From Pseudomonadota bacterium (GTDB lineage Bacteria; Pseudomonadota; Gammaproteobacteria; Pseudomonadales; UBA5518): DNA of 12,413 bases. This document shows positions 1 through 7,473 of this stretch, piece after piece (the stretch's first letter is position 1; each line of letters opens with the position of its first letter). The notes under the pieces are model-generated. The model saw nothing but the letters and a program-made list of their open reading frames with translations. It was not told the origin of the DNA and did not search any database. The stretch lies in the NCBI GenBank assembly GCA_022705125.1, contig JAKJFB010000042.1, positions 1 through 12,413 of the forward strand, written 5' to 3'. The position numbers were made by a program, and so were the translations under genes.

Positions 1-15
1 AGGGGGGTTGAGACG

Positions 16-1488
16 ATGCGCGTGCTGTTCGTCACCTCCGAGGCGCACCCGCTGATGAAGACCGGCGGGCTCGCCGATGTCTCGGCCAGCCTGCCGCGCG
101 CGCTGCAATCGCTGGGCCACCAGGTGACGCTGCTGATGCCGGCCTACCGCGACGCGCTCGCGGCGGCCGGTCCGCTGGGCGTGAAGCTCGCCGCCACGCG
201 CGACGTGGACGGGCGCCATGTGCGCCTGCTCCAGACGCGGCTGCCCGGCAGCCGCAACAAGGTGTGGCTGCTCGACTGCCCGGAGCTGTTCGACCGTCCC
301 GGCAACCCCTACCACGATGCCGGCGGCCTCGCCTGGGCCGACAACGCCGAGCGCTTCATGCTGCTGTGCCGCGTCGGCGCGCTGCTCGCCGAGGATGCAT
401 TCGGGCTGGGCTGGCGCCCCGAAGTGGTGCACTGCAACGACTGGCAGAGCGCCCTGGTGCCGTTGCTGCTGCACGCGCGCCACCCGCGGCCGGCACTGGT
501 CTTCACGATCCACAACCTCGCCTACCAGGGCCTGTTCCCCCGCGAGGAATTCATGCGCCTGGGCATCGCGCCGGATTACTGGCACCCGGATGCGCTGGAG
601 TTCCATGGGCAGCTGAGCTTCATCAAGGGTGGCATCGTGTTCGCCGACCGTGTGACCACGGTGAGCCCCAGCTACGCGCGCGAGATCCAGGGCGCGGAAT
701 TCGGCCACGGACTCGACGGGCTGCTGCGCCACCGCGCGCCGGTGCTGAGCGGGATCCTGAACGGCATCGACACCACGGCGTGGAATCCCTCGCGCGACCC
801 GGCGCTCGCCCTCAACTACGGCGCGACCACGCTGGCGCGCAAGCGACAGAACAAGATCGCGCTGCAGGCCGAAACGGGCCTCGACACCGATCCCGCCACA
901 CCGCTGTTCGCGTTCATCGGCCGCCTCGCCGAGCAGAAGGGCATCGACCTGCTGCTGCAGGCGCTGCCCGTGCTGCTGGAACACCCGGCGCAGGTCGTGA
1001 TGCTCGGCAGTGGTGATGCGGCCTACGAGACGGCGCTCGCGGCGCTCGCCGACGCGCATCCCGGGCGCTTCGCGCTGCGCATCGGCTACGACGAGGCGCT
1101 GGCGCATCGCATCGAAGCCGGTGCCGACATCTTCCTGATGCCCTCGCGCTTCGAGCCATGCGGGCTCAACCAGATGTACAGCCTGCGCTACGGCACGGTG
1201 CCGGTGGTGCGCAACGTCGGCGGCCTCGCCGACACCATCGTCGACGCCACGGCGCAAACGCTCGCCGAGGGGAGCGCCAACGGCTTCAGCTTCAGCGGCG
1301 GCGATGCCGCGGCGCTGATCGGGGCGGCGCGGCGCGCACTGGCGGCACGGGCCGATGCGCCGCTGTGGACACGACTGCAACTCACGGGCATGCGAGGCGA
1401 TTTCTCGTGGCGCCACAGCGCGCGCGCCTACGAGCAGCTCTACCGCGACGCCATCACCGAGGCATCTGGCGTGATTCCTGCTGCGTAA
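16..1488 (+). CDS. glgA: Glycogen synthase (ADP-glucose type)
   Basis: Cytoplasmic GT5 glycosyltransferase, 490 aa, that transfers glucose from ADP-glucose to the non-reducing end of alpha-1,4-glucan. Seen: the N-terminal KTGGLADV motif at residues 15-22 (Lys15 is the family's ADP-glucose-binding lysine), a conserved region around HNDW-like 'HCNDWQSALVPLLL', 'TIHNLAYQG', the second-domain start 'FIGRLAEQKGIDLL', and the C-terminal catalytic motif EPCGLNQMYSLRYG with Glu380, followed by VRNVGGLADTI. Length matches the usual 475-490 aa, so the gene looks complete. The start is supported by a G-rich AGGGGGG stretch at positions 1-7, just upstream of the ATG. It is followed 85 bp later by glgP on the same strand, so synthesis and breakdown of glycogen are encoded together. 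The nucleotide donor (ADP- rather than UDP-glucose) is inferred from family membership. Confidence 0.97.
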   Translation: MRVLFVTSEAHPLMKTGGLADVSASLPRALQSLGHQVTLLMPAYRDALAAAGPLGVKLAATRDVDGRHVRLLQTRLPGSRNKVWLLDCPELFDRPGNPYHDAGGLAWADNAERFMLLCRVGALLAEDAFGLGWRPEVVHCNDWQSALVPLLLHARHPRPALVFTIHNLAYQGLFPREEFMRLGIAPDYWHPDALEFHGQLSFIKGGIVFADRVTTVSPSYAREIQGAEFGHGLDGLLRHRAPVLSGILNGIDTTAWNPSRDPALALNYGATTLARKRQNKIALQAETGLDTDPATPLFAFIGRLAEQKGIDLLLQALPVLLEHPAQVVMLGSGDAAYETALAALADAHPGRFALRIGYDEALAHRIEAGADIFLMPSRFEPCGLNQMYSLRYGTVPVVRNVGGLADTIVDATAQTLAEGSANGFSFSGGDAAALIGAARRALAARADAPLWTRLQLTGMRGDFSWRHSARAYEQLYRDAITEASGVIPAA

Positions 1489-1573
1489 AACTGACATTCC
1501 TCGTCCGCAACCGCCATAGGGCGGCAGCGGCGCCTATATACTGGCCCCGCAATTTCCGAGAGCACCCCGATCC

Positions 1574-4120
1574 ATGGCAGGCAGTCGTTTCACCCTGGAG
1601 GTCCAGCCCCGCATCCCGGCGCAGCTGGCGCGGCTCGATGAGCTCGCGAACAACCTGGTCTACAGCTGGGACCGGCGCGTGCGCGGCCTGTTCGCTCGCC
1701 TGGACCGCGCGCTATGGGCCGCGTGCGGCTCCAATCCGCGCGTGTTCCTGCGCCGCGTGGCGCAGGCCATTCTCGACGAGGCTGCCGAGGACCGCGGCTA
1801 CCTCGAGGAATACCGGCGCGTCCTGAGCAGCTTCGATGCCTACATGGAGCGCGACCAGCGGCCCGAGTGCCGGGAATTCCTGGATCCGGACGAAGACCTC
1901 GTCGCGTATTTCTGCGCCGAGTTCGGGCTGCACGAGAGCTTCCCGATCTACTCCGGCGGCCTCGGCATCCTCGCCGGCGACCACTGCAAGGCTGCCAGCG
2001 ACCTCGGCATCCCCTTCGTCGGCGTCGGCCTGCTGTATCACAACGGCTACTTCACCCAGACCATCGACGGCCACGGCAACCAGATCTCGCAGATCGTGCC
2101 CTCGGATTTCCGCGACATGCCGATCCAGCCGGTGAACCTCGACGGCGAGCGGCTGCGCATCGACCTCGATTTCCCGGGACGCAGCGTCGGGGTGCACGTC
2201 TGGGAGGCGCGCATCGGCCATATCCGCCTCTACCTGCTCGACACCGATGTCGCCGAGAACAGCGAGGCGGACCGTCGCATCACGCGCCAGCTCTACGGCG
2301 GCGGTCGCGAGATGCGCCTGGAGCAGGAGATCGTGCTCGGCATCGGCGGCACGCGCGTGCTGCGCCGCCTCGGCCTGAAGCCCACCGCATGGCACATCAA
2401 CGAGGGCCACGCGGCCTTCCTGGTGCTCGAGCGCTGCCGCGAGTACGTGCAGCAGGGCCACACGCTGGCAAGCGCGCTGGAGATCGTCGCCGCGGGCACC
2501 GTGTTCACCACGCACACCCCCGTGCCTGCCGGACACGACATCTTCGATACCCCGCTGTTCGAGGCCTACTTCCGCGGATTCGCCGAGAGCCTCGGTGTCC
2601 CGATGCACGAACTGCTCGCGCTCGGCAGCGTCCCGGAGCCCAACGGCAGCTTCAACATGACCACGCTGGCACTGAAGGGCTCGCGTTTCCACAACGGCGT
2701 CTCGCGCATCCACGGCGAGGTGGCCTCGGTCATGGAACGCGCGGTGTGGCCGCAGATACCGCCCGGGGAGAACCCGATGACGCACGTCACCAACGGCGTG
2801 CACCTCAAGACGTTTCTCGCCAGCGAGTGGTACAACCTGTTCGACATGCGCTTCGACGAGTGGCACGACGAACTGCTCAATCCCGATTACTGGGATCGCA
2901 TCGAGCAGATCCCCGACTACCAGTTCTGGAGCGTGCGCAAGCAGCTCAAGGAATGGCTGCTGCAGGAACTGCACCACCGCGTGGTGCAGCAGTACCGGCG
3001 CAACGGCGAGAGCGAGGCCACGATCGCGCGCGTCACGCACCTCATCGCCAAGCCCGACGCCGACACGCTGGTCATGGGCTTCGCGCGGCGCTTCGCCACC
3101 TACAAGCGCGCCACGCTGCTGTTCTCCGACCCGGCGCGACTCGCGCGGCTGCTGAACGACCCCGAGCGCCCCACCGTGATCGTGTTCGCCGGCAAGGCGC
3201 ACCCCAGCGACGCGCCGGGACAGCACCTGATCAAGGTGATCCACGAGTTCTCCCAGCGCCCCGAGTTCCAGGGGCGCATCATCGTGCTCGAGGGTTATGA
3301 CATCCGCCTCGCGCGGCAACTGGTCTCCGGCGTGGACCTGTGGCTGAACACGCCGGAATACCCGCTCGAGGCGAGCGGGACCTCGGGCCAGAAGGCCGCG
3401 ATGAACGGCGTGGTGAACCTGAGCGTGCTCGACGGCTGGTGGGGCGAGGGTTTCAACGGCAAGAACGGCTGGGGCATCGTGCCGCGCGAGCCGCGGCTCG
3501 ACATCGAGCAGCGCAACCGCGACGAGGCCAAGGACCTGCTGGACCTGATCGAGCACGAGGTGCTGCCGCTCTACTTCGCCCGCAACGGCCACGGCTTTTC
3601 CTCGGGATGGGTCGCGCTGGCCAAGGCCTCGATGAAATCCATCATCCCGCGCTTCAACTCGCTGCGCATGGTGATGGACTACGTGACGCGGCTGTACTGC
3701 CCGGCGCGCGAACAGCACCGGCGCCTGAGCGCCGACGACGGCGCCGGCGCGCGCGAGCTCGCGCAGTGGAAGGCGCGCGTGCGCTCGCGCTGGCCCGGCG
3801 TGCGCATCACGCTGGAGAACGAGCCGCCCGGCGCGGTACACCACGACGAGGCGGTGCAGTTGCGCGTGCGCGTGGCACTGAACGGCCTGCAGGCCTCGGA
3901 CGTGGTTGTCGAATGCCTGGTGGATCCGGCACCGGAATCCGAGGGTGCCAGCGCGCAGCGCGTGCAACTGGAACCGCTGACCGACAGCGGCGAAGAGCGG
4001 ATTTTCGCGGCCGATTTCCACGCGCTGAATTCCGGCCTGCAGGAGATGCGTCTGCGCATCTACCCGCACAACGCGCTGCTCAGCCACCGCTTCGAGCTCG
4101 GGCTCATGCTCTGGCTGTAG
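1574..4120 (+). CDS. glgP: Alpha-glucan (glycogen) phosphorylase, DUF3417 type
   Basis: PLP-dependent GT35 phosphorylase, 848 aa, that cleaves alpha-1,4-glucan with phosphate to release glucose-1-phosphate in the cytoplasm. Seen: an N-terminal DUF3417-like helical region (about residues 1-100, with 'LANNLVYSWDRRVRGLFARL'), then 'YFCAEFGLHESFPIYSGGLGILAGDH', 'WHINEGHAAF', 'THTPVPAGHD' and the PLP region PLEASGTSGQKAAMNG, in which Lys607 is the expected Schiff-base lysine. The C-terminal ~100 residues form a predicted beta-rich extra domain. This is the long, DUF3417-bearing branch rather than the E. coli GlgP/MalP branch. The ATG has only a weak SD (GAG about 11 nt upstream). The UAG stop at 4118-4120 lies inside the GTAG head of a REP-like element. 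No functional residue appears missing. Confidence 0.95.
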   Translation: MAGSRFTLEVQPRIPAQLARLDELANNLVYSWDRRVRGLFARLDRALWAACGSNPRVFLRRVAQAILDEAAEDRGYLEEYRRVLSSFDAYMERDQRPECREFLDPDEDLVAYFCAEFGLHESFPIYSGGLGILAGDHCKAASDLGIPFVGVGLLYHNGYFTQTIDGHGNQISQIVPSDFRDMPIQPVNLDGERLRIDLDFPGRSVGVHVWEARIGHIRLYLLDTDVAENSEADRRITRQLYGGGREMRLEQEIVLGIGGTRVLRRLGLKPTAWHINEGHAAFLVLERCREYVQQGHTLASALEIVAAGTVFTTHTPVPAGHDIFDTPLFEAYFRGFAESLGVPMHELLALGSVPEPNGSFNMTTLALKGSRFHNGVSRIHGEVASVMERAVWPQIPPGENPMTHVTNGVHLKTFLASEWYNLFDMRFDEWHDELLNPDYWDRIEQIPDYQFWSVRKQLKEWLLQELHHRVVQQYRRNGESEATIARVTHLIAKPDADTLVMGFARRFATYKRATLLFSDPARLARLLNDPERPTVIVFAGKAHPSDAPGQHLIKVIHEFSQRPEFQGRIIVLEGYDIRLARQLVSGVDLWLNTPEYPLEASGTSGQKAAMNGVVNLSVLDGWWGEGFNGKNGWGIVPREPRLDIEQRNRDEAKDLLDLIEHEVLPLYFARNGHGFSSGWVALAKASMKSIIPRFNSLRMVMDYVTRLYCPAREQHRRLSADDGAGARELAQWKARVRSRWPGVRITLENEPPGAVHHDEAVQLRVRVALNGLQASDVVVECLVDPAPESEGASAQRVQLEPLTDSGEERIFAADFHALNSGLQEMRLRIYPHNALLSHRFELGLMLWL

Positions 4121-4138
4121 ATCCGGATTCATCCGGAC
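4117..4138 (+). repeat. REP-like palindrome overlapping the glgP stop codon
   Basis: A GTAG tetranucleotide (4117-4120) is followed by an 18-nt palindrome, ATCCGGATTCATCCGGAC. It differs from the minus-strand elements at 5026-5047 and 5100-5121 by one base in the palindrome (A for G in its first position). The TAG of the GTAG head is the glgP stop codon. The layout of a short GTRG head plus an imperfect hairpin matches REP elements, which in other bacteria are mobilised by RAYT (TnpA-REP) enzymes. Assignment to REP is by architecture and not by a database match. Confidence 0.75.
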
Positions 4139-4443
4139 AACCCGCCGGTGCTGCCGCGGTGGCCACACTGGCCGCACGCGGCGATCCTGCCGCATGCGCC
4201 GCGCTGGATCTCTACGTAGACCAACTCGCCTTCGCGCTGGCGCAGGTGATCAACGTGCTGGACCCGCACGTGATCGTGCTCGGCGGCGGGCTCAGCAATA
4301 TCGAACGGCTTTACGACGAGGTGCCGGCGCGCTGGGGCGCGCAGGTCTTTTCCGACGTGGTGCGCACGGCGCTGGTGCCGGCGCGCTATGGCGATTCCAG
4401 CGGGGTCAGGGGCGCGGCCTGGCTATTTCCGCTGCTGCCATAG
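4139..4443 (+). pseudogene. C-terminal remnant of a ROK-family sugar kinase (fructokinase-like)
   Basis: About 100 codons remain open to the TAG at 4441-4443. The translation holds the ROK C-terminal block: 'ARGDPAACAALDLYVDQLA', 'VINVLDPHVIVLGGGLSN' and the ending 'ARYGDSSGVRGAAWLFP'. This resembles the end of E. coli Mak fructokinase from memory. Intact ROK kinases are about 300 aa; the N-terminal ATP-binding DxGxT motif and the central zinc/catalytic CGCxGC region are absent, and no start codon with an SD precedes the block. The fragment begins directly after the REP-like element that ends glgP, so the missing 5' two-thirds was probably lost by a deletion or rearrangement at that element. 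Its last 21 bp overlap, convergently, the 3' end of the adenosyltransferase gene. The conserved sequence suggests recent decay. The sugar specificity is uncertain. Confidence 0.85.
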
Positions 4444-4971
4444 CACTTCCTGCCCGCCGTTGCGCCGCGCGATCACGCGCGCGGCCACGAACAGCAGGTC
4501 CGAGAGCCGGTTCAGGAAATGTGCGCCGTCGGCGTTCACCGATTCCGTCGTGGCCAGGCCGACCATCTCGCGCTCGGCGCGCCGGCACACGGTGCGCGCG
4601 AGGTGGCAGGTGGCGGCGGCGCGCGAGCCGCCGGGCAGGATGAAGTTCTTCAGCGGGGGCAGCTCGGCGTTCAGTTCGTCGGTGCGCTCCTCGAGCCAGG
4701 TCACGCGTCCGGCGCCGACCATCGCGGCACCCGGGATCGACAATTCGCCGCCGAGGTCGAACAAATCGTGCTGGATCGCGGTGAACACCGCCGCCAGCGG
4801 ATCCTGTGCTTCCAGTTCCGCGATCAGCAGGCCGAGCAGCGAGTTGGTCTCGTCGATGGCGCCGATGGTTTGCATGCGCGCGCAGTCCTTGCGCACGCGG
4901 CTGCCGTCGGAAAGCCCCGTGGTGCCGTCATCGCCGGTGCGGGTGTAGATCTTCGAGAGGCGGTGTCCCAT
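4423..4971 (-). CDS. Cob(I)alamin adenosyltransferase, PduO type
   Basis: 182-aa cytoplasmic enzyme that transfers the adenosyl group of ATP to cob(I)alamin, making adenosylcobalamin. Seen: the N-terminal ATP-binding segment 'IYTRTGDDGTTGLSDGSRV' (about residues 8-26), then 'TIGAIDETNSLLG', 'FILPGGSRAAATCHLARTVCRRAER' (the arginine cluster and Glu that line the active site in PduO/MMAB proteins) and 'LNRLSDLLFVAAR'. The length is normal for the family. The ATG at 4971 is preceded by GAGGGA 5 nt away (4977-4982). No convincing promoter lies in the 169 bp up to the receptor gene, so it is probably read through from the btuB-like gene and the REP-like array, which would place it under the same riboswitch; this is inference. 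It is not the CobA/BtuR type, so the symbol is left blank. Confidence 0.93.
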   Translation of the reverse strand: MGHRLSKIYTRTGDDGTTGLSDGSRVRKDCARMQTIGAIDETNSLLGLLIAELEAQDPLAAVFTAIQHDLFDLGGELSIPGAAMVGAGRVTWLEERTDELNAELPPLKNFILPGGSRAAATCHLARTVCRRAEREMVGLATTESVNADGAHFLNRLSDLLFVAARVIARRNGGQEVLWQQRK

Positions 4972-4991
4972 CGTTGTCCCTCACTTCGTCC

Positions 4992-5013
4992 GTGGGTCCG
5001 CATTCATGCGGAC
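4992..5013 (+). repeat. REP-like element, type A, copy 1
   Basis: GTGG head (4992-4995) followed by the perfect palindrome GTCCGCATTCATGCGGAC (4996-5013). It is identical to copy 2 at 5057-5078 over 23 nt, counting one flanking base. It forms an inverted pair with the minus-strand element at 5026-5047: the two 22-nt arms match at 19 positions with a 12-nt spacer. Confidence 0.8.
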
Positions 5014-5025
5014 AAGAAGAGAAAT

Positions 5026-5047
5026 GTCCGGATGAATCCGGACCTAC
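5026..5047 (-). repeat. REP-like element, type B, copy 1
   Basis: On the minus strand: GTAG head (5047-5044) and perfect palindrome GTCCGGATTCATCCGGAC (5043-5026). It differs from type A by a compensatory G-C swap in the stem. The 22 nt at 5023-5044 are repeated exactly at 5097-5118. Confidence 0.8.
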
Positions 5048-5056
5048 GGGCCGTGC

Positions 5057-5078
5057 GTGGGTCCGCATTCATGCGGAC
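5057..5078 (+). repeat. REP-like element, type A, copy 2
   Basis: GTGG head (5057-5060) plus GTCCGCATTCATGCGGAC (5061-5078), identical to copy 1. It pairs in inverted orientation with 5100-5121 (20 of 22 positions, 21-nt spacer). Confidence 0.8.
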
Positions 5079-5099
5079 GTGCAGCGGCGGCGAAACAAT

Positions 5100-5121
5100 G
5101 TCCGGATGAATCCGGACCCAC
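5100..5121 (-). repeat. REP-like element, type B, copy 2
   Basis: Minus-strand GTGG head (5121-5118) plus GTCCGGATTCATCCGGAC (5117-5100). It is followed at 5127-5136 by a half element (CCGGACCCAC) just before the stop codon of the receptor gene, so the array is two inverted pairs plus a remnant. Confidence 0.8.
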
Positions 5122-5140
5122 GCTAGCCGGACCCACGGGG

Positions 5141-7086
5141 TCAGAGCGTGTAACCCAACGTAAGGTACAGGGTTCGCTCGGGGGCCGGGTAGACGCTGCG
5201 CTCGCCGTACAACACGCTGGTCAGCGAATCGTACTCCTCATCGTTGAGGTTGTTCGCGCGTAGCGTCGCGTTCCAGTGCCCCGAGGCCCAGCGCAGCGCC
5301 ATGTTCAGCACGCCCTCGGCATCGATGCGGCTGTAGGCGTTGGCGTCGTCGCCCAGCGCGTAGCGCGAACCGTTGTACGCGTATTCGACGAAGGCGCTGA
5401 CGCCCCTGCCGAAGTCCCAGGTCGTGTTGAGCGCGCCCACGTGTTCGGCCACGTAGGGCACTTCGTTGCCGTCGAAGGTGCCGGCGGTGATCTCGGCGTC
5501 GGTCCAGGTGTAGCTGCCGCCCAGGCTCAGGCGCTCCAGCGCCTGCCAGCGCCACTCGAGCAGCGCGCCGCGCCGGCGCGAGGAGTCGAGGTTGATGTTC
5601 GCGCCGAAGATGCCGAACTCGGCCAGGCTTCCGAGCGCGCTGGGGTCGTAGAGGATCTCGTCGTCGAGTTCCAGGTCGAACAGCATCGCGCGGCCGTTGA
5701 AGCGCGGGTCGAACCACTCGAGGCCGCCCTCCCACGAGGCGCCGGTCTGCGGTTCGAGGAACGCGACGCCGGGCAGCGTGTAGCCGTTCTCGTCCACGCT
5801 GGCGTAGCGTAGCACTTCGTCGCGGCGCAACAGCAGGCGCATTTCGGGGCGGAAATACCAGGCGATGGATGCCGTGGTCACCGTGGCGCCGTCGCCGTTC
5901 TGCATGTCGTTGCCGCGGTTGTCGTCATCGACCTCCGAGCGGCGTGCGCCGGCCGAGACCTGCACGGTTTCGGTGAGCGGATACACGAGCTGCGCGTAGC
6001 TGTCGCGCTGCTCCTGCTCGAAGTCGGTCTGGAAGGAGAACTCCGGGATGTCGAGCAGGTACTCGCTGTCGGTGGCGTCGAAACCCAGCGTCAGCGTGGC
6101 GGTGCCGGCCGGGCGCTCGAAGCGTCCGACCAGGCGCGGGTTCACGCTGGCGACCTGCATCTCGGTGGTGTTGGGCGCGGACTGGTAGCCGTCGCCGTCG
6201 TTCTCTCGCTCGGTGACTTCCATTTCCGCCGACCACACCGGGGTCAGCGCATAACGCCCGCCGAGGCGCCAGGTGGTGGTCTGCAGGTCCGCGAAATCCC
6301 GCGCGTACCAGTCCAGGCTCTGGCGGCGGTCCTGGCGCGCGAGCGCCTCGGGTAGCGCGCCGGGGAGCTCGAGGTTGTCGTCGATCTGCTGCAGTTCGGC
6401 GAACACGCGGCCGTCTTTCCAGTTGTATTCGAGCAGGCCGAGCGCGTTGGTGTACTCGGTGGCGTTGTTGTCGCGGTAGTTGTCGCTCTCGCGCTGCTCG
6501 GCGCTCAGGCGCACGCCGACGCCGTTGGCGAAGCGCTGGCTGGCGCTGGCGGCATAGCGCGCGGCGTTGTGCGTCCCGCCACCGGCCTCGAGCGCGAGCG
6601 CGGCCTTGTCGGGCGTGCGCGTGATCACGTTGATCACGCGCCCACCGCCTGGTCCCCGAACAGCACGCCGGCGCCGCCCTGCAGGATCTCGATGCGCTCG
6701 ATGTCCTTGATGGCGATGCTGTTGAGGTCCGGGCCCGCGAGCGTGGGGTTGTTGAGGCGCCGGCCGTCGACCAGCACCAGCGTGTTGTTCGGCGCGTTCT
6801 CGCCGAAGCCGCGCATGCTCACGACCACGCCGCGTCCGCCGTCGCCGATGGTGTCGCGGATCTGCAGGCCGGCGCGCCCGCGCAGCGCCTCGGCCACCGT
6901 CAGCGCGCCGCTCCTCTCGATGTCCTCGCGCGTGATCACGCTCACCGCCGCGGGGCTGTTCAGCGCCGGTTGCTCGGTGCGCACGCCGCTCACGATGATC
7001 TGTTCGATGCGGTTGGCCGTAGCCGCGTTCAGGGTGCTTGCGCCGCTCAGCAGCGCCAGTGAAATCAGTCGACGGGAAACGCTCAT
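5141..7086 (-). pseudogene. btuB: BtuB-like TonB-dependent outer-membrane receptor, frameshifted
   Basis: Probable outer-membrane vitamin B12 receptor. The N-terminal part (7086 to about 6640) has a signal peptide ('MSVSRRLISLALLSGASTLNA'-like, about 21 aa), a TonB-box-like EQIIVSG, and plug-domain blocks 'AAVSVITREDIERSGA', 'VVVSMRGFG', 'TLVLVDGRRLNN' and 'IERIEILQGGAGVLFGDQAVG'. It then meets TGA (6636-6634). The following block 'VINVITRTPDKAALALEAGG' and the whole beta-barrel, ending 'RTLYLTLGYTL', continue in another frame to the TGA at 5141. Restoring one G near 6637-6643 rejoins the usual AVGGVINVITR and gives one protein of about 648 aa, normal for the family. The start has GGGGAGGGA 2 nt upstream (7097-7089). 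B12 specificity is inferred from the riboswitch and the neighbouring adenosyltransferase. The break could be true decay or a base-call error. Confidence 0.88.
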
Positions 7087-7088
7087 GG

Positions 7089-7143
7089 TCCCTCCCCGGA
7101 TCCATGGAGTGATGGAAGCGCGACGAGGGGGCGAGGGGAGGGA
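7089..7143 (-). promoter_or_regulatory. Shine-Dalgarno sequestering helix of the btuB-like gene
   Basis: In the leader RNA, UCCCUCCCC (7143-7135) is perfectly complementary over 9 nt to the ribosome-binding site GGGGAGGGA (7097-7089), with 37 nt between them. This would hide the SD of the receptor gene. Lying between the cobalamin aptamer and the ATG, it is a natural expression platform for translational control. The pairing is seen; its control by B12 is inferred. Confidence 0.65.
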
Positions 7144-7204
7144 GCGGCGATCCGGGCAGGATGCCGACTACCGCCGAGCCCGCCGCTCGATCGCAGTGAA
7201 TCAC

Positions 7205-7366
7205 GGATGGCCGGTCTCCGGGCTTGTGAGTGGACCCTTGGGGGGCCGGGCCGGCGCCTTCCCATCCGACGCGTGCTGCGTCTGCGACAGTGGCTCTGTG
7301 CCGGTCCATGCTCACTTACCGTTGCGGGGGCAGCGCTGGGATTGCACCAGACTTCCCGTTTCATCC
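7205..7366 (-). ncRNA. Cobalamin (B12) riboswitch aptamer
   Basis: Read on the minus strand, the order of conserved blocks is that of the cobalamin riboswitch: AAACGGGAAG, then GGTGCAATCCC, CTGCCCCCGCAACGGTAA, the B12 box AGCCACTG (7295-7288), GATGGGAAGGCG, and AAGCCCGGAGACCGGCC at the 3' end. GGATG (7366-7362) can pair with CAUCC (7209-7205) as the closing P1 helix. It is preceded by a promoter at 7425-7453 and followed by the SD-sequestering helix, and it controls the btuB-like receptor. Binding of adenosylcobalamin or another cobalamin would be expected to lower expression. Exact ends are set by the P1 pairing and are approximate. Confidence 0.93.
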
Positions 7367-7402
7367 AGCGTCGCCGCCGCCTCGTGGCGCGACGCCGCTG
7401 GA
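7365..7402 (-). other. Stem-loop in the 5' leader before the riboswitch
   Basis: CCAGCGGCGTCGC (7402-7390) can pair with GCGACGCTGG (7374-7365), leaving a 3-nt bulge. The 3' arm ends on the first two bases of the putative P1 strand (7366-7365), so this hairpin and the aptamer P1 are partly mutually exclusive. Its role is unknown. Confidence 0.45.
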
Positions 7403-7424
7403 CACCGTCCGCGACAGGGGCGGC

Positions 7425-7453
7425 AACTTACCCGCTGCCTGGCGCCCCGTCAA
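7425..7453 (-). promoter_or_regulatory. Sigma-70-like promoter of the riboswitch/btuB transcript
   Basis: On the minus strand, TTGACG (7453-7448) and TAAGTT (7430-7425) are separated by exactly 17 nt. Transcription would start near 7418, giving a leader of about 330 nt with the riboswitch inside it. Both boxes and the spacing are close to consensus and the position fits, but this is unproven. Confidence 0.65.
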
Positions 7454-7473
7454 CTCTCGTGGTTCCGGCGCTC

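Noticed and set aside
1511..1542. Possible promoter for glgP (TATACT at 1537-1542) and a small hairpin CCGCC-ATAG-GGCGG (1511-1524)
   Set aside because: No acceptable -35 box lies at 16-18 nt, and the hairpin has no T-tract to make a terminator. glgP may simply be co-transcribed with glgA.
3340..4138. The kinase remnant's frame extended upstream through the glgP 3' region
   Set aside because: The frame is open there, but the sequence is a shadow of glgP with no kinase similarity before about 4139.
1712..4195. An 827-codon open frame antisense to glgP
   Set aside because: Its translation is low-complexity and shows no family motif. Long stop-free antisense frames are common opposite GC-rich genes with G/C in third positions.
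4117..5136. CRISPR array interpretation of the repeated palindromes
   Set aside because: Repeats are short, alternate in strand, have unequal 9-21 nt spacers and no cas genes nearby.
6641..7315. An upstream extension of the receptor frame to a Met at 7315
   Set aside because: The start lies inside the riboswitch and the translation up to the frameshift is arginine/proline-rich shadow sequence. The true N-terminus, with signal peptide and plug motifs, is in another frame from 7086.
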